Virus record (IMG/VR): IMGVR_UViG_3300044213_000107
Location: 62,001-126,000 of that record
Strand: one strand, 5' to 3'
DNA from: a virus
DNA length: 64,000 bases
Made by a program: the position numbers and the translations under genes. Numbering within the stretch: the first letter of the stretch is position 1; each line of letters begins with the position of its first letter. Below are positions 9,158 through 17,378 of this stretch, in pieces. Below the pieces are notes generated by a model, which did not search any database, was not told the DNA's origin, and saw only the letters and a program-made list of their open reading frames with translations.

Positions 9158-10330
9158 TTATGTAAAAAGCATCCCACATAAATTTTCCATAATATTACCA
9201 GAATTTTTTTGCTTAGAAACCATTTTTGATAATCCTGGTTTGTTTCTTTCGATCAATTTCATTGAAATACTACTATCAAGAATTTGTTTAATTAAAATAT
9301 CTGGCGGTAATCTCAATAATGTTTTAAAAATTTCGATATCTCTCAACGGAGTCCATGTTAGTGTATTCCCAAGATGCCAATGCTGAAAATCATTTATATT
9401 AATATTACACAATTCCAACATCATTCTTCTATTAGACCAATTTGGATTTATTTTTCGTGTTTCGAATATTTTATAGTTTTCTGGTTTGTTAAAATATGTA
9501 TGTTGCATATAAGATATATTTTTAGGATCATTTAATAAATCAACCATAGAAATTTTATAATGTTTAAGAAACAAATCTACAGTCAAAGGACTACGCATCA
9601 TAAATTCGTCCCCGGGTGTGCCCGAAGTTATAATACATGGAGTAGTCCAATGATGAATTTGTTTATAGCCCCAATTATTTTTTAAAATTTCATATGAGTT
9701 TAACATCCAAAATTTATCATATTCAAAATGGCTATAGTTGCATAATTCATAATTATCTGTAAATCTTTGAAGATAACTATAAACTAACATACTATCAACA
9801 CCGCCACTTAAAAACACTCGAATTGGTAATTTATTATGTTGTATAAAAGAACGTGTTCGATCAATTAAAATTTTTTCTATAATTTTTATAGCATCTTCTT
9901 CGCTTAGACTAGTTTCGTTAAACACTCCGATAATATTAAATGTAGATATGTATGTTTTTATATCAGAATCTATACTTATTAAATTATTGGCCCAGCACAC
10001 TTTATCGTATTTTTGCAAATTAGTAACTTCAACAAATTCATTTACATAAACAGGAAAACTTCTATATCTATCAGTTTTTAAATGTATTAACTTATTATAT
10101 GGATCATATACAATGGCGCAAAAATTACCTGTAAAACTAGGTCGATCTTGATTTATTATCATATCTAATACTTGATCTATATCATAAGAATCAAGATATC
10201 CTTTATAGATAACTATTTTGTTATCAATATTTTTTTTGTTCCATCCAGAGTCGACATTAATATATAAATTGCCAACATTGTATGATTGGATGAAATTATT
10301 TTTTGGGTCGTGTGAAATTGAAAAAAACAT
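9158..10330 (-). CDS. Asparagine-synthase-like PP-loop protein
   Basis: 390 residues. Residues 175-180 (SGGVDS, in VFLSGGVDSMLVYSYL) form the PP-loop that binds and hydrolyses ATP to AMP in N-type amidating ligases. The first ~130 residues resemble a degenerate glutaminase-like domain (FTGNFCAIVYDPYNKLIHLKTDRY) but lack an N-terminal Cys, so free ammonia or another amine donor would be needed. The start immediately follows the stop of the radical SAM gene (TAA ATG), indicating a two-gene unit. Likely an AMP-forming amide or amine ligase acting on an unknown substrate; not a housekeeping AsnB. Confidence 0.75.
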   Translation of the reverse strand: MFFSISHDPKNNFIQSYNVGNLYINVDSGWNKKNIDNKIVIYKGYLDSYDIDQVLDMIINQDRPSFTGNFCAIVYDPYNKLIHLKTDRYRSFPVYVNEFVEVTNLQKYDKVCWANNLISIDSDIKTYISTFNIIGVFNETSLSEEDAIKIIEKILIDRTRSFIQHNKLPIRVFLSGGVDSMLVYSYLQRFTDNYELCNYSHFEYDKFWMLNSYEILKNNWGYKQIHHWTTPCIITSGTPGDEFMMRSPLTVDLFLKHYKISMVDLLNDPKNISYMQHTYFNKPENYKIFETRKINPNWSNRRMMLELCNININDFQHWHLGNTLTWTPLRDIEIFKTLLRLPPDILIKQILDSSISMKLIERNKPGLSKMVSKQKNSGNIMENLCGMLFT

Positions 10331-11434
10331 TTAGGTAATATTTAAAACTTGTGCCAAATAAGGATCGTAGTCAAGGAGAGATTTTCTAATAGGACTAAAT
10401 TGTACAATGTATTCTCTTAACTTTTCTATAGATGATGGATCTTGATTTTTGCCAATAAGTTGATAATAGTGGTCAAACTTTGAGTTAGAATTTGCTATAT
10501 CAATTAAAGAACTATTTTGAGGCCATTGAATTAAAGACATAAAACTTGGATTATTTAATGTATAAATTTTTAAATTTAAATTTAAAGAATTACAATATGT
10601 ATCAAGTTTGTGCAAATCATTTATATTTAACACACTTAAGGTACAATGTACCTGTAGATAATCTACTGTAGATTTGTAAAATTTTATATTACGATCTATA
10701 TCGTTCCATACACTTCCGTATCGTAACCACTCCGATTTCCGCCCAACTGCATCTAGACTTATAAACACGCAAACATAATTCCATATATTTTTTTCAAATA
10801 ATGTAGAATTAATTTTAGTTCCGTTAGTATGAAATTCAATCCTTGTTCTTTTAGATAAATTTAATTTTACTAACATTGATAAAAAATCTAATACAGATGG
10901 ATTATAAATAGGTTCTCCGCCGATTAGTGTCAGTGTAACAATATCGTGATAATCATAACTTTTAAGTATATTCTTTTTAAGATCAGGCCAATTCTTATTG
11001 AATTCTTTATTCGGATCAGTAAATGACACTGGTAGTATACCGATTAATCGTTTATGTTGAGCAATAACAGAACTCGAAGATTCGCCGCAAGTCCAGCAGG
11101 CTAGATTGCATATATTTCCAAATTTTAAATTCCACCTACTAGGCCATAATCCAAAATTTTTGTTTATAATAACCTGATCGTCAACTGCAGTTCTAAAACT
11201 ACTACCACTAAAAGATTCTTGTATCTTACAGCTGGCACATTCGTTTAACCAAGTCTGATTGTATAAACTATTTTTAAATGCTAATAGTCGATCATCCGCC
11301 CACCATTCTTCAAATGATTGATCTTCTAAACTATTGATTGTTGGAGATGCACTACAACAATTTCTAAATTGTGTATTTAATCCTGAAAATGCTTCAACGA
11401 ATGGAACCACACAAAATGGTTTATTAAAACTCAT
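10331..11434 (-). CDS. Radical SAM protein (twitch-type)
   Basis: 367 residues. Cluster cysteines C109-x3-C113-x2-C116 (GNICNLACWTCGE) and the GGEP motif at 171-174 mark a radical SAM enzyme that reductively cleaves S-adenosylmethionine. Extra Cys pairs lie near 26-27 and at 66/69 (NECASCK), suggesting an additional N-terminal metal site. The barrel is followed by a short C-terminal part, as in phage proteins annotated twitch domain-containing. Paired with the PP-loop protein downstream. Substrate unknown: peptide, nucleotide or sugar modification are all possible. A second, similarly organised enzyme lies at 25.5-26.6 kb. Confidence 0.88.
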   Translation of the reverse strand: MSFNKPFCVVPFVEAFSGLNTQFRNCCSASPTINSLEDQSFEEWWADDRLLAFKNSLYNQTWLNECASCKIQESFSGSSFRTAVDDQVIINKNFGLWPSRWNLKFGNICNLACWTCGESSSSVIAQHKRLIGILPVSFTDPNKEFNKNWPDLKKNILKSYDYHDIVTLTLIGGEPIYNPSVLDFLSMLVKLNLSKRTRIEFHTNGTKINSTLFEKNIWNYVCVFISLDAVGRKSEWLRYGSVWNDIDRNIKFYKSTVDYLQVHCTLSVLNINDLHKLDTYCNSLNLNLKIYTLNNPSFMSLIQWPQNSSLIDIANSNSKFDHYYQLIGKNQDPSSIEKLREYIVQFSPIRKSLLDYDPYLAQVLNIT

Positions 11435-11481
11435 ACTATATACTTATATACATTTTTAAGCAAGTTCTCAAGAGTGTTCGT

Positions 11482-11667
11482 TCATTCTTCCACCCCAAGA
11501 TCAAAATCCTGCTGTACCATATCAACCATGCTACTATAACAAAAAGGACAAAATGCCACAGGCAACATTCCAAAGTATCCTAACACTCCGCCTTCGTCGT
11601 CGGTAAAATCAGTGCCGCAAACATTACACTGGTGTTCTTCGCCTTCGTGTGCAAAACCTTTGATCAT
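11482..11667 (-). CDS. Small zinc-ribbon protein
   Basis: 61 residues with two CxxC knuckles (HQCNVCGTDF and AFCPFCYSSM) spaced as in a zinc ribbon. Probably a nucleic-acid or protein-binding module. Overlaps the upstream gene by four bases. Confidence 0.7.
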   Translation of the reverse strand: MIKGFAHEGEEHQCNVCGTDFTDDEGGVLGYFGMLPVAFCPFCYSSMVDMVQQDFDLGVEE

Positions 11668-11873
11668 TTTTCAACTCCAAAATGTTCTTCAATCAAACTA
11701 GCACCATAGTAGTAAGGTTCTTGACCAGTTTCGGCACCTTTAATCTCTAAAACTTTAGCACATTCCCGAACAATCAACTCGGCGAGCTTGTTAGCACGAC
11801 CTGCAAGTTCAGGTGCCGCATACCCAGCTTCAAGCATTAACTGTTTTAATCGTTCGTTCATCACATACTCCAA
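11664..11873 (-). CDS. Hypothetical small helical protein
   Basis: 69 residues, helical, with segment ERLKQLMLEAGY followed by ELIVRECAKVLE, a pattern often seen in small phage proteins. ATG 11873 overlaps the upstream gene; an internal ATG (MNERLKQ, 11861) is an alternative start. Function unknown. Confidence 0.6.
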   Translation of the reverse strand: MEYVMNERLKQLMLEAGYAAPELAGRANKLAELIVRECAKVLEIKGAETGQEPYYYGASLIEEHFGVEK

Positions 11874-12124
11874 TATGATTCAGAACTGGCTGAGCAAAAA
11901 TTAGGAGTATCATAGCGTTCTTGATACTCTAGGCCCGACATTAGATTGGTACGGGTTACATATGTTTTGTGAATCTCAAAACGATAGCCTTTGGCTACAG
12001 GATAATGTGTAGCGTAGTATTCACGTATAGCCGACTCCATTGCACTTGAGTGATCGGTACTACGTACAAATCTTTCTCCAGATTTTGATCTACGGTCTGT
12101 TTTATATAATTCTACTGTATACAT
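11861..12124 (-). CDS. Hypothetical basic protein
   Basis: 87 residues, basic, aromatic-rich (REYYATHYPVAKGYRFEIHK). No motif recognised. First gene after a perfect consensus promoter and a GGAG ribosome site, so it is likely expressed early and strongly. Confidence 0.6.
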   Translation of the reverse strand: MYTVELYKTDRRSKSGERFVRSTDHSSAMESAIREYYATHYPVAKGYRFEIHKTYVTRTNLMSGLEYQERYDTPNFCSASSESYWSM

Positions 12125-12155
12125 TGTCTGCTCCTTTTTTGTTTACTATGTGTAT

Positions 12156-12184
12156 ATTATACAACCAAAATCTTTTGTTGTCAA
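12156..12184 (-). promoter_or_regulatory. Perfect consensus sigma-70 promoter
   Basis: TTGACA at 12179-12184 and TATAAT at 12156-12161, spacing 17. Followed by the conserved block ATACACATAGTAAAC and GGAGCAG, a layout repeated before four genes at 12.1-13.8 kb. Confidence 0.85.
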
Positions 12185-12190
12185 CAACGG

Positions 12191-12721
12191 TTAATCTTCT
12201 TCATTTTCCTCGTCTTCATAGTTGGCAATTGATTCCGAAATACCCATGAGTTCATCAAGGTCTTCGGGGATTGTCTCACGAACTTCTGAGCTGGACATAT
12301 CTTCGAGATTATAGTAATCATCGTCACCGTCTTCGTATTTGCCACAGTAGTTCATGCCACCTTCGTAATAGTAAGCAGAAACTGTGTAGCCTTGTTCCTC
12401 AAGTGCTCGATAAACACCCAAAGGTGGTGCCCAGGCACTGTCAAAGCCAAATGTAATTGAGCAACCATCACGCTGGTCGTCGTAGTCTATGGCATCGTAG
12501 GGCTCGATGTCCCACTTAGTGCCCCACTCATTGGTGCAGAAGTCATACCAGTTCTTGTAGCCGTGCTCTGCTAAGTTCCGGTTCTCTGACTCTACCAAAG
12601 CCTTCTGCTCCGGAGTATCATCACCGCCGACAACTCCTGCTACAATCTGTAGGCTCTCAGGCACTGGAATAGCAAAATTACAGAACTTGCCTGCGTTGAT
12701 AGCCTCTACCAATTTATACAT
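12191..12721 (-). CDS. DUF1281/YubB ferredoxin-like-fold protein (Api92-type)
   Basis: 176 residues. The segment NEWGTKWDIEPYD, then GFDSAWAPPLGVYRALEEQG and YYYEGGMNYCGKYEDG is the pattern of the DUF1281/YubB family found on plasmids and in phages. Biochemical role unknown. The last 40 residues are very acidic (ANYEDEENEED). A perfect inverted repeat lies directly before the start codon and no normal ribosome site is seen, hinting at control of initiation. Confidence 0.7.
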   Translation of the reverse strand: MYKLVEAINAGKFCNFAIPVPESLQIVAGVVGGDDTPEQKALVESENRNLAEHGYKNWYDFCTNEWGTKWDIEPYDAIDYDDQRDGCSITFGFDSAWAPPLGVYRALEEQGYTVSAYYYEGGMNYCGKYEDGDDDYYNLEDMSSSEVRETIPEDLDELMGISESIANYEDEENEED

Positions 12722-12722
12722 T

Positions 12723-12738
12723 GCCCTAGGACTAGGGC
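12723..12738. repeat. Inverted repeat abutting a start codon
   Basis: GCCCTAG-GA-CTAGGGC: seven-base perfect arms around two bases, ending two bases before the ATG at 12721. Could be an operator or a structure hiding the start. Confidence 0.5.
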
Positions 12739-12812
12739 CTTGAATTTTTACTGTGTTATCGCACCAGTTTGGAATTTTGGGTTCCTCGCTTTCTTTAAGG
12801 TTAAAAAATCAA

Positions 12813-13082
12813 TTAAGAAAATTCGTAAAAGGTTACAGTGGAATCAATGCTCATCAACTCTTGAGCACAACGAGTCAAACGATTATAGCGTTGACGAACC
12901 ATATTAGCGGGCAGTTCGCCATCACAGGTCAAATTCTCTGGACTGAGTTCACCGTCAATACTGTTAGCAATAGTTTGACGATCTTTGGCACTCTGCAGAC
13001 TCAGTGCGGGCTTCTTCCAAACGGCACGCCATGTGTTCATTTGTGCTACATAAGCCTCTAGTGTTTGTATATTTGTAAACAT
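12813..13082 (-). CDS. Hypothetical protein
   Basis: 89 residues, helical, no motif. Behind its own promoter (13111-13139) and a GGAG ribosome site. Part of the early short-gene region. Confidence 0.6.
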   Translation of the reverse strand: MFTNIQTLEAYVAQMNTWRAVWKKPALSLQSAKDRQTIANSIDGELSPENLTCDGELPANMVRQRYNRLTRCAQELMSIDSTVTFYEFS

Positions 13083-13110
13083 GTTGCTCCTTTTTGTTTA
13101 ATATGTGTAT

Positions 13111-13139
13111 ATTATAACCGAAATTGTCTTTATGGACAA
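13111..13139 (-). promoter_or_regulatory. Sigma-70 promoter TTGTCC-N17-TATAAT
   Basis: -10 at 13111-13116, -35 at 13134-13139, then the shared ATACACATATTAAAC block and GGAGC before ATG 13082. Confidence 0.75.
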
Positions 13140-13158
13140 CCAAAATTTGTAGTACTTT

Positions 13159-13386
13159 TTAAGTAAGTTCTACACGAAACATCTTCAAAGAACCGTTGTC
13201 TGCTGGAATTTGGACTTTATTTTCAAACTTAACACCAGTTTGCACAGGGATAAGCAAAGTGATCCAAGTGTTTAGGAATCCTGGCTTTGCAGTAGGGCCA
13301 ACTTTGATTGCATCAATGATCGCAGTGCGAGTACCTGCGGCGCTAGTGTAACGAATTTTGGTTCCGACTGTAAGTTCCATTTCCAA
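13159..13386 (-). CDS. Hypothetical beta-rich protein
   Basis: 75 residues, mostly predicted beta strands (GTKIRYTSAAGTRTAIIDAI), resembling a small barrel. No known family recognised. Own promoter upstream. Confidence 0.55.
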   Translation of the reverse strand: MEMELTVGTKIRYTSAAGTRTAIIDAIKVGPTAKPGFLNTWITLLIPVQTGVKFENKVQIPADNGSLKMFRVELT

Positions 13387-13410
13387 CTCCGTTTTGTTTA
13401 ATATGTGTAT

Positions 13411-13439
13411 ATTATAACCGAAAACCTATAACCCGTCAA
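13411..13439 (-). promoter_or_regulatory. Sigma-70 promoter TTGACG-N17-TATAAT
   Basis: -10 at 13411-13416, -35 at 13434-13439; sequence from -14 to +15 nearly identical to the promoter at 13111. Confidence 0.8.
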
Positions 13440-13465
13440 ACTCTAGGATCGACGGTGTTGTATTT

Positions 13466-13777
13466 TTACAACACTAACTCTCGTGGGCTGTATGTAATAC
13501 GACCTTCGTAGTCCAACTGATCCTGCTCAAACTCTGTAAGGTAGTCGTCTACAACAACACGCCAGTCAATGATAGTTTCTTTGAAGAACTCGTTGTTTTG
13601 CTCAATTTGACTGCTGAAGGCCATTACAGCCTCAGTGGCTGATTCTGCGATGCTAGAACGAGCGTTAGACTTGAAGTTCTTAACCACATAATCCTCAGAG
13701 CCTTTGGCTTTCCAGTAGGTATTGTCTGCCGTACCGTAATTTTCGTACACTTGGGTGGTGATTAGTAGTTTAGCCAT
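13466..13777 (-). CDS. Hypothetical conserved phage/plasmid protein
   Basis: 103 residues starting MAKLLITTQVYENYGTAD, a start I associate with small proteins of phages and plasmids. Acidic, no catalytic motif. Own promoter and GGAG-like ribosome site. Confidence 0.6.
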   Translation of the reverse strand: MAKLLITTQVYENYGTADNTYWKAKGSEDYVVKNFKSNARSSIAESATEAVMAFSSQIEQNNEFFKETIIDWRVVVDDYLTEFEQDQLDYEGRITYSPRELVL

Positions 13778-13809
13778 TTTGTGCTCCTTTTTTGCTTTAC
13801 TATGTGTAT

Positions 13810-13838
13810 ATTATAGCATTTTGAACAATTTGGATCAA
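13810..13838 (-). promoter_or_regulatory. Sigma-70 promoter TTGATC-N17-TATAAT
   Basis: -10 at 13810-13815, -35 at 13833-13838; followed by ATACACATAGTAAAG and GGAGC. Confidence 0.75.
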
Positions 13839-13896
13839 GAAAAATAGCCAAAAAACAACACTTTTTCTGTTGTTTTTATGCAACAAAACCACAATT

Positions 13897-14193
13897 TTAG
13901 GACCAACGTAGCAAAAATGCCGTAATATCTTCAGGTCTTTTGAACTTCCACATATCAAAACTAACCCTAACCCCACACTCGTTTTTTTCCGACCACTGTT
14001 GTATTTCCACCATATCTTCTTCGCTAATTGCTACTTCAAACCCACGTGGTCCGGGGTTCCATGTTGCTTTAAGTTTAAAGCCTGGAAGTTGGTTCCATAG
14101 TATTTTTGGTTTTCTATTTTTCATACTCTTGATCCATTTTATAAAGTCTTGGTTCCAGTGTCTTATCACAGGATTGTATGTGCCGTGGTTCAT
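13897..14193 (-). CDS. LRWS-tail family protein, last of the array
   Basis: 98 residues ending AFLLRWS. It is the final gene of the coupled array and encodes the tail with CTA CGT TGG TCC TAA, which contains no ribosome site, so the tail is kept at protein level. The middle (GFEVAISEEDMVEIQQWSEK) has the strand-helix-W pattern of the family. ATG overlaps the preceding stop (ATGA). Function unknown. Confidence 0.7.
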   Translation of the reverse strand: MNHGTYNPVIRHWNQDFIKWIKSMKNRKPKILWNQLPGFKLKATWNPGPRGFEVAISEEDMVEIQQWSEKNECGVRVSFDMWKFKRPEDITAFLLRWS

Positions 14194-14453
14194 TGTCGTT
14201 GCCAGTGTTGTATAAATTGATCTAATTCCGCTCGAGTCCTAAAATAAAACTCATTATATCGTGTTCTACAATGACGCCGAAACTGGTACTCGCACCATCC
14301 AGCAATATCCTGATACACCTGCGGATCGTAGTTTTGGTGGAACAACTCGTCAGTTGTGGGATGTCTACGCCACAAGCCGGTATCTACCCTACAAAACCAA
14401 TACACTGGGTAAGGTGGGTGATCGATCTTTTCCTGACGAACAGTGAATCTCAT
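14190..14453 (-). CDS. Array protein with diverged tail
   Basis: 87 residues from ATG 14453, which overlaps the preceding stop as ATGA. Ends FIQHWQRQ instead of LRWS, but has the same layout: central WCEYQFRRH helix and final F-x-F-R-T-R-A-E-L strand-turn-helix. Probably a diverged member. Confidence 0.6.
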   Translation of the reverse strand: MRFTVRQEKIDHPPYPVYWFCRVDTGLWRRHPTTDELFHQNYDPQVYQDIAGWCEYQFRRHCRTRYNEFYFRTRAELDQFIQHWQRQ

Positions 14454-14689
14454 GACCACTTCAACGATACAAATGCCGCATCTCGTTCATTCTTAAGTTT
14501 TACTCCGACAAAGAAGTGTTGACTGATGCCGTCTTCTGCTATAGGATATGACTTCCAATCTAGATAAGGTTCGCCTATGTTGACCCACAACCAATGAAAG
14601 AATTCTTCCTTCTCGGGACGGTGCCATGCTACACTGGTAGCAACTGCATAAGGCCAATTTATTTTTTCTGGGTCTTTAAGGTATTTCAT
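14450..14689 (-). CDS. LRWS-tail family protein
   Basis: 79 residues from ATG 14689 (ATGA overlap with the previous gene). Ends RDAAFVSLKWS, encoded TTG AAG TGG TCA TGA. Upstream half is Trp-rich (AWHRPEKEEFFHWLW). Confidence 0.7.
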   Translation of the reverse strand: MKYLKDPEKINWPYAVATSVAWHRPEKEEFFHWLWVNIGEPYLDWKSYPIAEDGISQHFFVGVKLKNERDAAFVSLKWS

Positions 14690-14940
14690 TGTGATTTTAA
14701 TGCTAACCAAGTTACAAAGTCATGATCCAAACAATCTCGGCGAATCCAAACACCATCTGCGTCGGTGAACCATTTGCGCAGGTGCAGTAGTTCGTATAAC
14801 CCTGTGCGACCCAACCGCTGTTCGCATAGTTGGCCCAGAGCATTGCCCCACACTCCAGGATTGGTAGGATCGTCGATCTTAACCTTAAAATGTTGGTGGG
14901 TTTGTTTGTATAGTTGCATATAATACTCGGTTAACTCCAC
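14686..14940 (-). CDS. Array protein with degenerate tail
   Basis: 84 residues from GTG 14940, or 77 from an internal ATG. Ends FVTWLALKSQ, in which LALKS may be a decayed LRWS tail. No other motif. Confidence 0.55.
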   Translation of the reverse strand: MELTEYYMQLYKQTHQHFKVKIDDPTNPGVWGNALGQLCEQRLGRTGLYELLHLRKWFTDADGVWIRRDCLDHDFVTWLALKSQ

Positions 14941-15176
14941 TTTAATGTAAACAATACAGCATCTTCTTCGTGAGTAAAATGGAATCTGTAATATTTAGTA
15001 CGGTCTCCATCTGCACGAAAACCGTTCCATAAGCATTGCCAGCGGCCTCCACGATGATCAACAATGCTCCACCGCGGGCCAAATGTTGCCCGGCACCATT
15101 GCTCGGCCCGTCTACTCTTTTCTTTTGACACGTAAACAGTATACTCGAATAAAGGTGTACGCTTATAATTGCCCAT
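14931..15176 (-). CDS. LRWS-tail family protein
   Basis: 81 residues ending DAVLFTLKWS. A clear example of the family plan: RRAEQWCRATFGPRW (helix with W-C), a W-rich strand, then YYRFHFTHEEDAVLF before the tail. Begins directly after the stop of the 126-residue gene. Confidence 0.7.
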   Translation of the reverse strand: MGNYKRTPLFEYTVYVSKEKSRRAEQWCRATFGPRWSIVDHRGGRWQCLWNGFRADGDRTKYYRFHFTHEEDAVLFTLKWS

Positions 15177-15557
15177 TTAACGGTGTCTTAATAAATTTAA
15201 CAATGTTTGGTAAGCATGATATGCGTCAGCAACGACAGGATTAGCACTCACTATTCGTTCATCTTCTCTGAGTCGTGCTACAATTTCTCTTTCTTGGGCA
15301 TACGTAGTTTCCAGGTTTTCGTAATGCTTATACATACGAATCATATGATTAAATGTATCTACGGGAACGGTAACATTTACACATTCAACTTCTTCGATTT
15401 TAGTTGATTGGTAGAACGCCGCATCCGAAATTTCTCCCTGCCAGGGGTTATAATTTAGTTGGTATGATCGGGGGATTCGCCTATATCGCTGGCTAGTAGG
15501 ACGAACCTGCATTTCAAATTCATTTAAGAATCTTTGATCTTCTATGGGATTATTCAT
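15177..15557 (-). CDS. Hypothetical protein inside the array, no LRWS tail
   Basis: 126 residues, ending LLNLLRHR. Central helical stretch (YKHYENLETTYAQEREIVAR) suggests a short coiled coil. It interrupts the array and is not a family member by sequence. Confidence 0.6.
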   Translation of the reverse strand: MNNPIEDQRFLNEFEMQVRPTSQRYRRIPRSYQLNYNPWQGEISDAAFYQSTKIEEVECVNVTVPVDTFNHMIRMYKHYENLETTYAQEREIVARLREDERIVSANPVVADAYHAYQTLLNLLRHR

Positions 15558-15566
15558 TGTTTTAAT

Positions 15567-15824
15567 TTAACTCCAACGTAACACAAACCACATAAACTTT
15601 TGTTCATCTGTGATTGTGTACTCTTTGATATTAAGACGGGATGCACCAGGTGCAAATTTTAACTGAACTCCGCAATCAGTGGTCAAATAATACAAGTACG
15701 CATCTTTGTGTTGATCTCCGGTGACAATGGGCGTTCCTGGTGGGCAAACAAACGGTTGCTTTTCCCATTCAGTCTCCCACTGTCGCTGGCACATTTGATA
15801 CATTTCTTTTAGACCAATCGTCAT
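15567..15824 (-). CDS. LRWS-tail family protein
   Basis: 85 residues ending FMWFVLRWS. The tail is encoded TTA CGT TGG AGT TAA without a ribosome site; the next gene starts seven bases later. Starts ATGA-overlapped with the gene before. Confidence 0.7.
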   Translation of the reverse strand: MTIGLKEMYQMCQRQWETEWEKQPFVCPPGTPIVTGDQHKDAYLYYLTTDCGVQLKFAPGASRLNIKEYTITDEQKFMWFVLRWS

Positions 15825-16021
15825 GAATACCTCAATACAAATAGTGTGTACAGTTTTTCATCGTGCCACTTGACATTCAACTTATGATTCTTATTCTTGC
15901 TTTTACCGATTGTGGCTTTATAAGGCTCAAGACCTTCTTCAATAATGCCTTCGGGATCATTGCTGTCAATGAAATTCTTAAAATACCCAGGGGTTATTCT
16001 ATAGTATTGTTTCTTTATCAT
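15821..16021 (-). CDS. LRWS-tail family protein (LRYS variant)
   Basis: 66 residues from ATG 16021, ending LFVLRYS, codons TTG AGG TAT TCA TGA. Basic and short (KSKNKNHKLNVKW). Confidence 0.65.
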   Translation of the reverse strand: MIKKQYYRITPGYFKNFIDSNDPEGIIEEGLEPYKATIGKSKNKNHKLNVKWHDEKLYTLFVLRYS

Positions 16022-16398
16022 GACCACCTCAACGACATTATTGTAGCATATCTGGCGTATTTTTGTCTAACTCGTATAGTTAAACAATTGTCCGCCGCAT
16101 CGTTGCCGACAAATCCCCAATTCCAATCCCAACCCTGACGACCCACATTTTCTTCAAGCCACGGGCGGTAAAAATCGTTGGGGTCGGCACTTTCTAACTC
16201 TACACATACAGCACCTCCGAGATCGACCCATCTAGGATCCGTATGGTCTACTACTATTTTTCCTTTGGGCCAACGAACCTTGACAACAACTCCGGGCACA
16301 AAACTCCACCAGAGTTTTTCCCAAAACCTAAATCCCGTTGGGTAGTAATGTGTAAACTTACCCTTTATTCTAAATAGTTTTTTAATTTCCCACTTCAT
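16018..16398 (-). CDS. LRWS-tail family protein, longest member
   Basis: 126 residues from ATG 16398, ending TIMSLRWS. Has an added N-terminal barrel-like segment (GVVVKVRWPKGKIVVDHTD). Tail codons TTG AGG TGG TCA TGA provide the AGGTGG ribosome site for the next gene. Confidence 0.7.
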   Translation of the reverse strand: MKWEIKKLFRIKGKFTHYYPTGFRFWEKLWWSFVPGVVVKVRWPKGKIVVDHTDPRWVDLGGAVCVELESADPNDFYRPWLEENVGRQGWDWNWGFVGNDAADNCLTIRVRQKYARYATIMSLRWS

Positions 16399-16646
16399 GA
16401 CCACCTCAACAAAAATAAAGTTTTGTATTTCTCATCCTCAAATACCAGCGACACTGCGGGATCATCCCAGTAAGCACGGTAAGGCTCTAATACTTTATTA
16501 ATGTATTCAATGGTGATATCACCAACCCTATCTCGCGGTATATAATCCTCACTGGCGATTATATCCAATAAAAAATTCTGCCAGGCAATGGGGCATTGAC
16601 TGAGATTGTCACCTAGTTTAAGAGTTACTAACATTTTTATGTCCAT
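16395..16646 (-). CDS. LRWS-tail family protein
   Basis: 83 residues ending LFLLRWS (AGG TGG TCA TGA). Start could be ATG 16646, overlapping the previous gene, or ATG 16634 three bases after its stop. Confidence 0.65.
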   Translation of the reverse strand: MDIKMLVTLKLGDNLSQCPIAWQNFLLDIIASEDYIPRDRVGDITIEYINKVLEPYRAYWDDPAVSLVFEDEKYKTLFLLRWS

Positions 16647-16888
16647 TTTAATACAAACATGGTGTAGTCAGCATCATTATTGAATGTAACTCGGAATTTG
16701 TAACCATTATCTGTGTAAGTGTAAGACGCATTGATCTTAGCAAGTTCTTGCGTCATAAAACGTTCCACTATACCAGGTGGAGCATTTGGGGCATTAATGA
16801 ATTTACGCCACATATCCGCATACCAACGCTCAAAATAATTTCTGGGTTGGTAAGTGTTAATGTTTTGGTAATATTCTCTTACTATCAT
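16637..16888 (-). CDS. LRWS-tail family protein
   Basis: 83 residues from ATG 16888 (ATGA overlap; AGGTGG ribosome site inside the previous gene's tail). Ends DYTMFVLKWT. The segment YTYTDNGYKFRVTFNNDADY shows the typical strand-turn-strand before the tail. Confidence 0.7.
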   Translation of the reverse strand: MIVREYYQNINTYQPRNYFERWYADMWRKFINAPNAPPGIVERFMTQELAKINASYTYTDNGYKFRVTFNNDADYTMFVLKWT

Positions 16889-17136
16889 GTCCACCTCAAT
16901 ACAAACATAGTATGATTTGCCTCGCTGTCCCACCGCAAATACCAACCACCAGTTTTAGTCTGGATCAATCGGCCACCCTGCGGTTTTAATTCGTAGTTGG
17001 CCACTGTAACGGGATTCCAGTCATTGGCCTGGGCTTTGTCTCTACAATGAGTCCAGAATCGCTGAAAATATGCAGAGTACCAACCCAGTCCAGGATTTAT
17101 AATTTCTACTCTAAACTTGCCGTCTGTGTTCTTCAT
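16885..17136 (-). CDS. LRWS-tail family protein
   Basis: 83 residues from ATG 17136 (ATGA overlap). Ends EANHTMFVLRWT, tail codons TTG AGG TGG ACA TGA. Contains RFWTHCRDKAQAN, equivalent to the W-C helix of other members. Confidence 0.7.
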   Translation of the reverse strand: MKNTDGKFRVEIINPGLGWYSAYFQRFWTHCRDKAQANDWNPVTVANYELKPQGGRLIQTKTGGWYLRWDSEANHTMFVLRWT

Positions 17137-17378
17137 GACCATTTCAACTTACAAAGCATGGCATCTTTTTCATACAAGAACCAAACACTGCGGAGAAATA
17201 CAGCATAAGTGTGAGCGTCATAAGTTTGCTTGCACCATTTGCTGATTTTATCGTGTAGAGAATTATCATGAAGAGGACTACTATAGTCCACGCCCTTGTG
17301 CCAGCCAAACTCTTCGGCCTCGTAAGGCATCATAGGGAAACGATGCCGCTGACCTTCTACAAACATATATGCTTCCAT
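17133..17378 (-). CDS. LRWS-tail family protein
   Basis: 81 residues from ATG 17378 (TAATG junction). Ends DAMLCKLKWS; central DKISKWCKQTYD helix. Confidence 0.7.
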   Translation of the reverse strand: MEAYMFVEGQRHRFPMMPYEAEEFGWHKGVDYSSPLHDNSLHDKISKWCKQTYDAHTYAVFLRSVWFLYEKDAMLCKLKWS

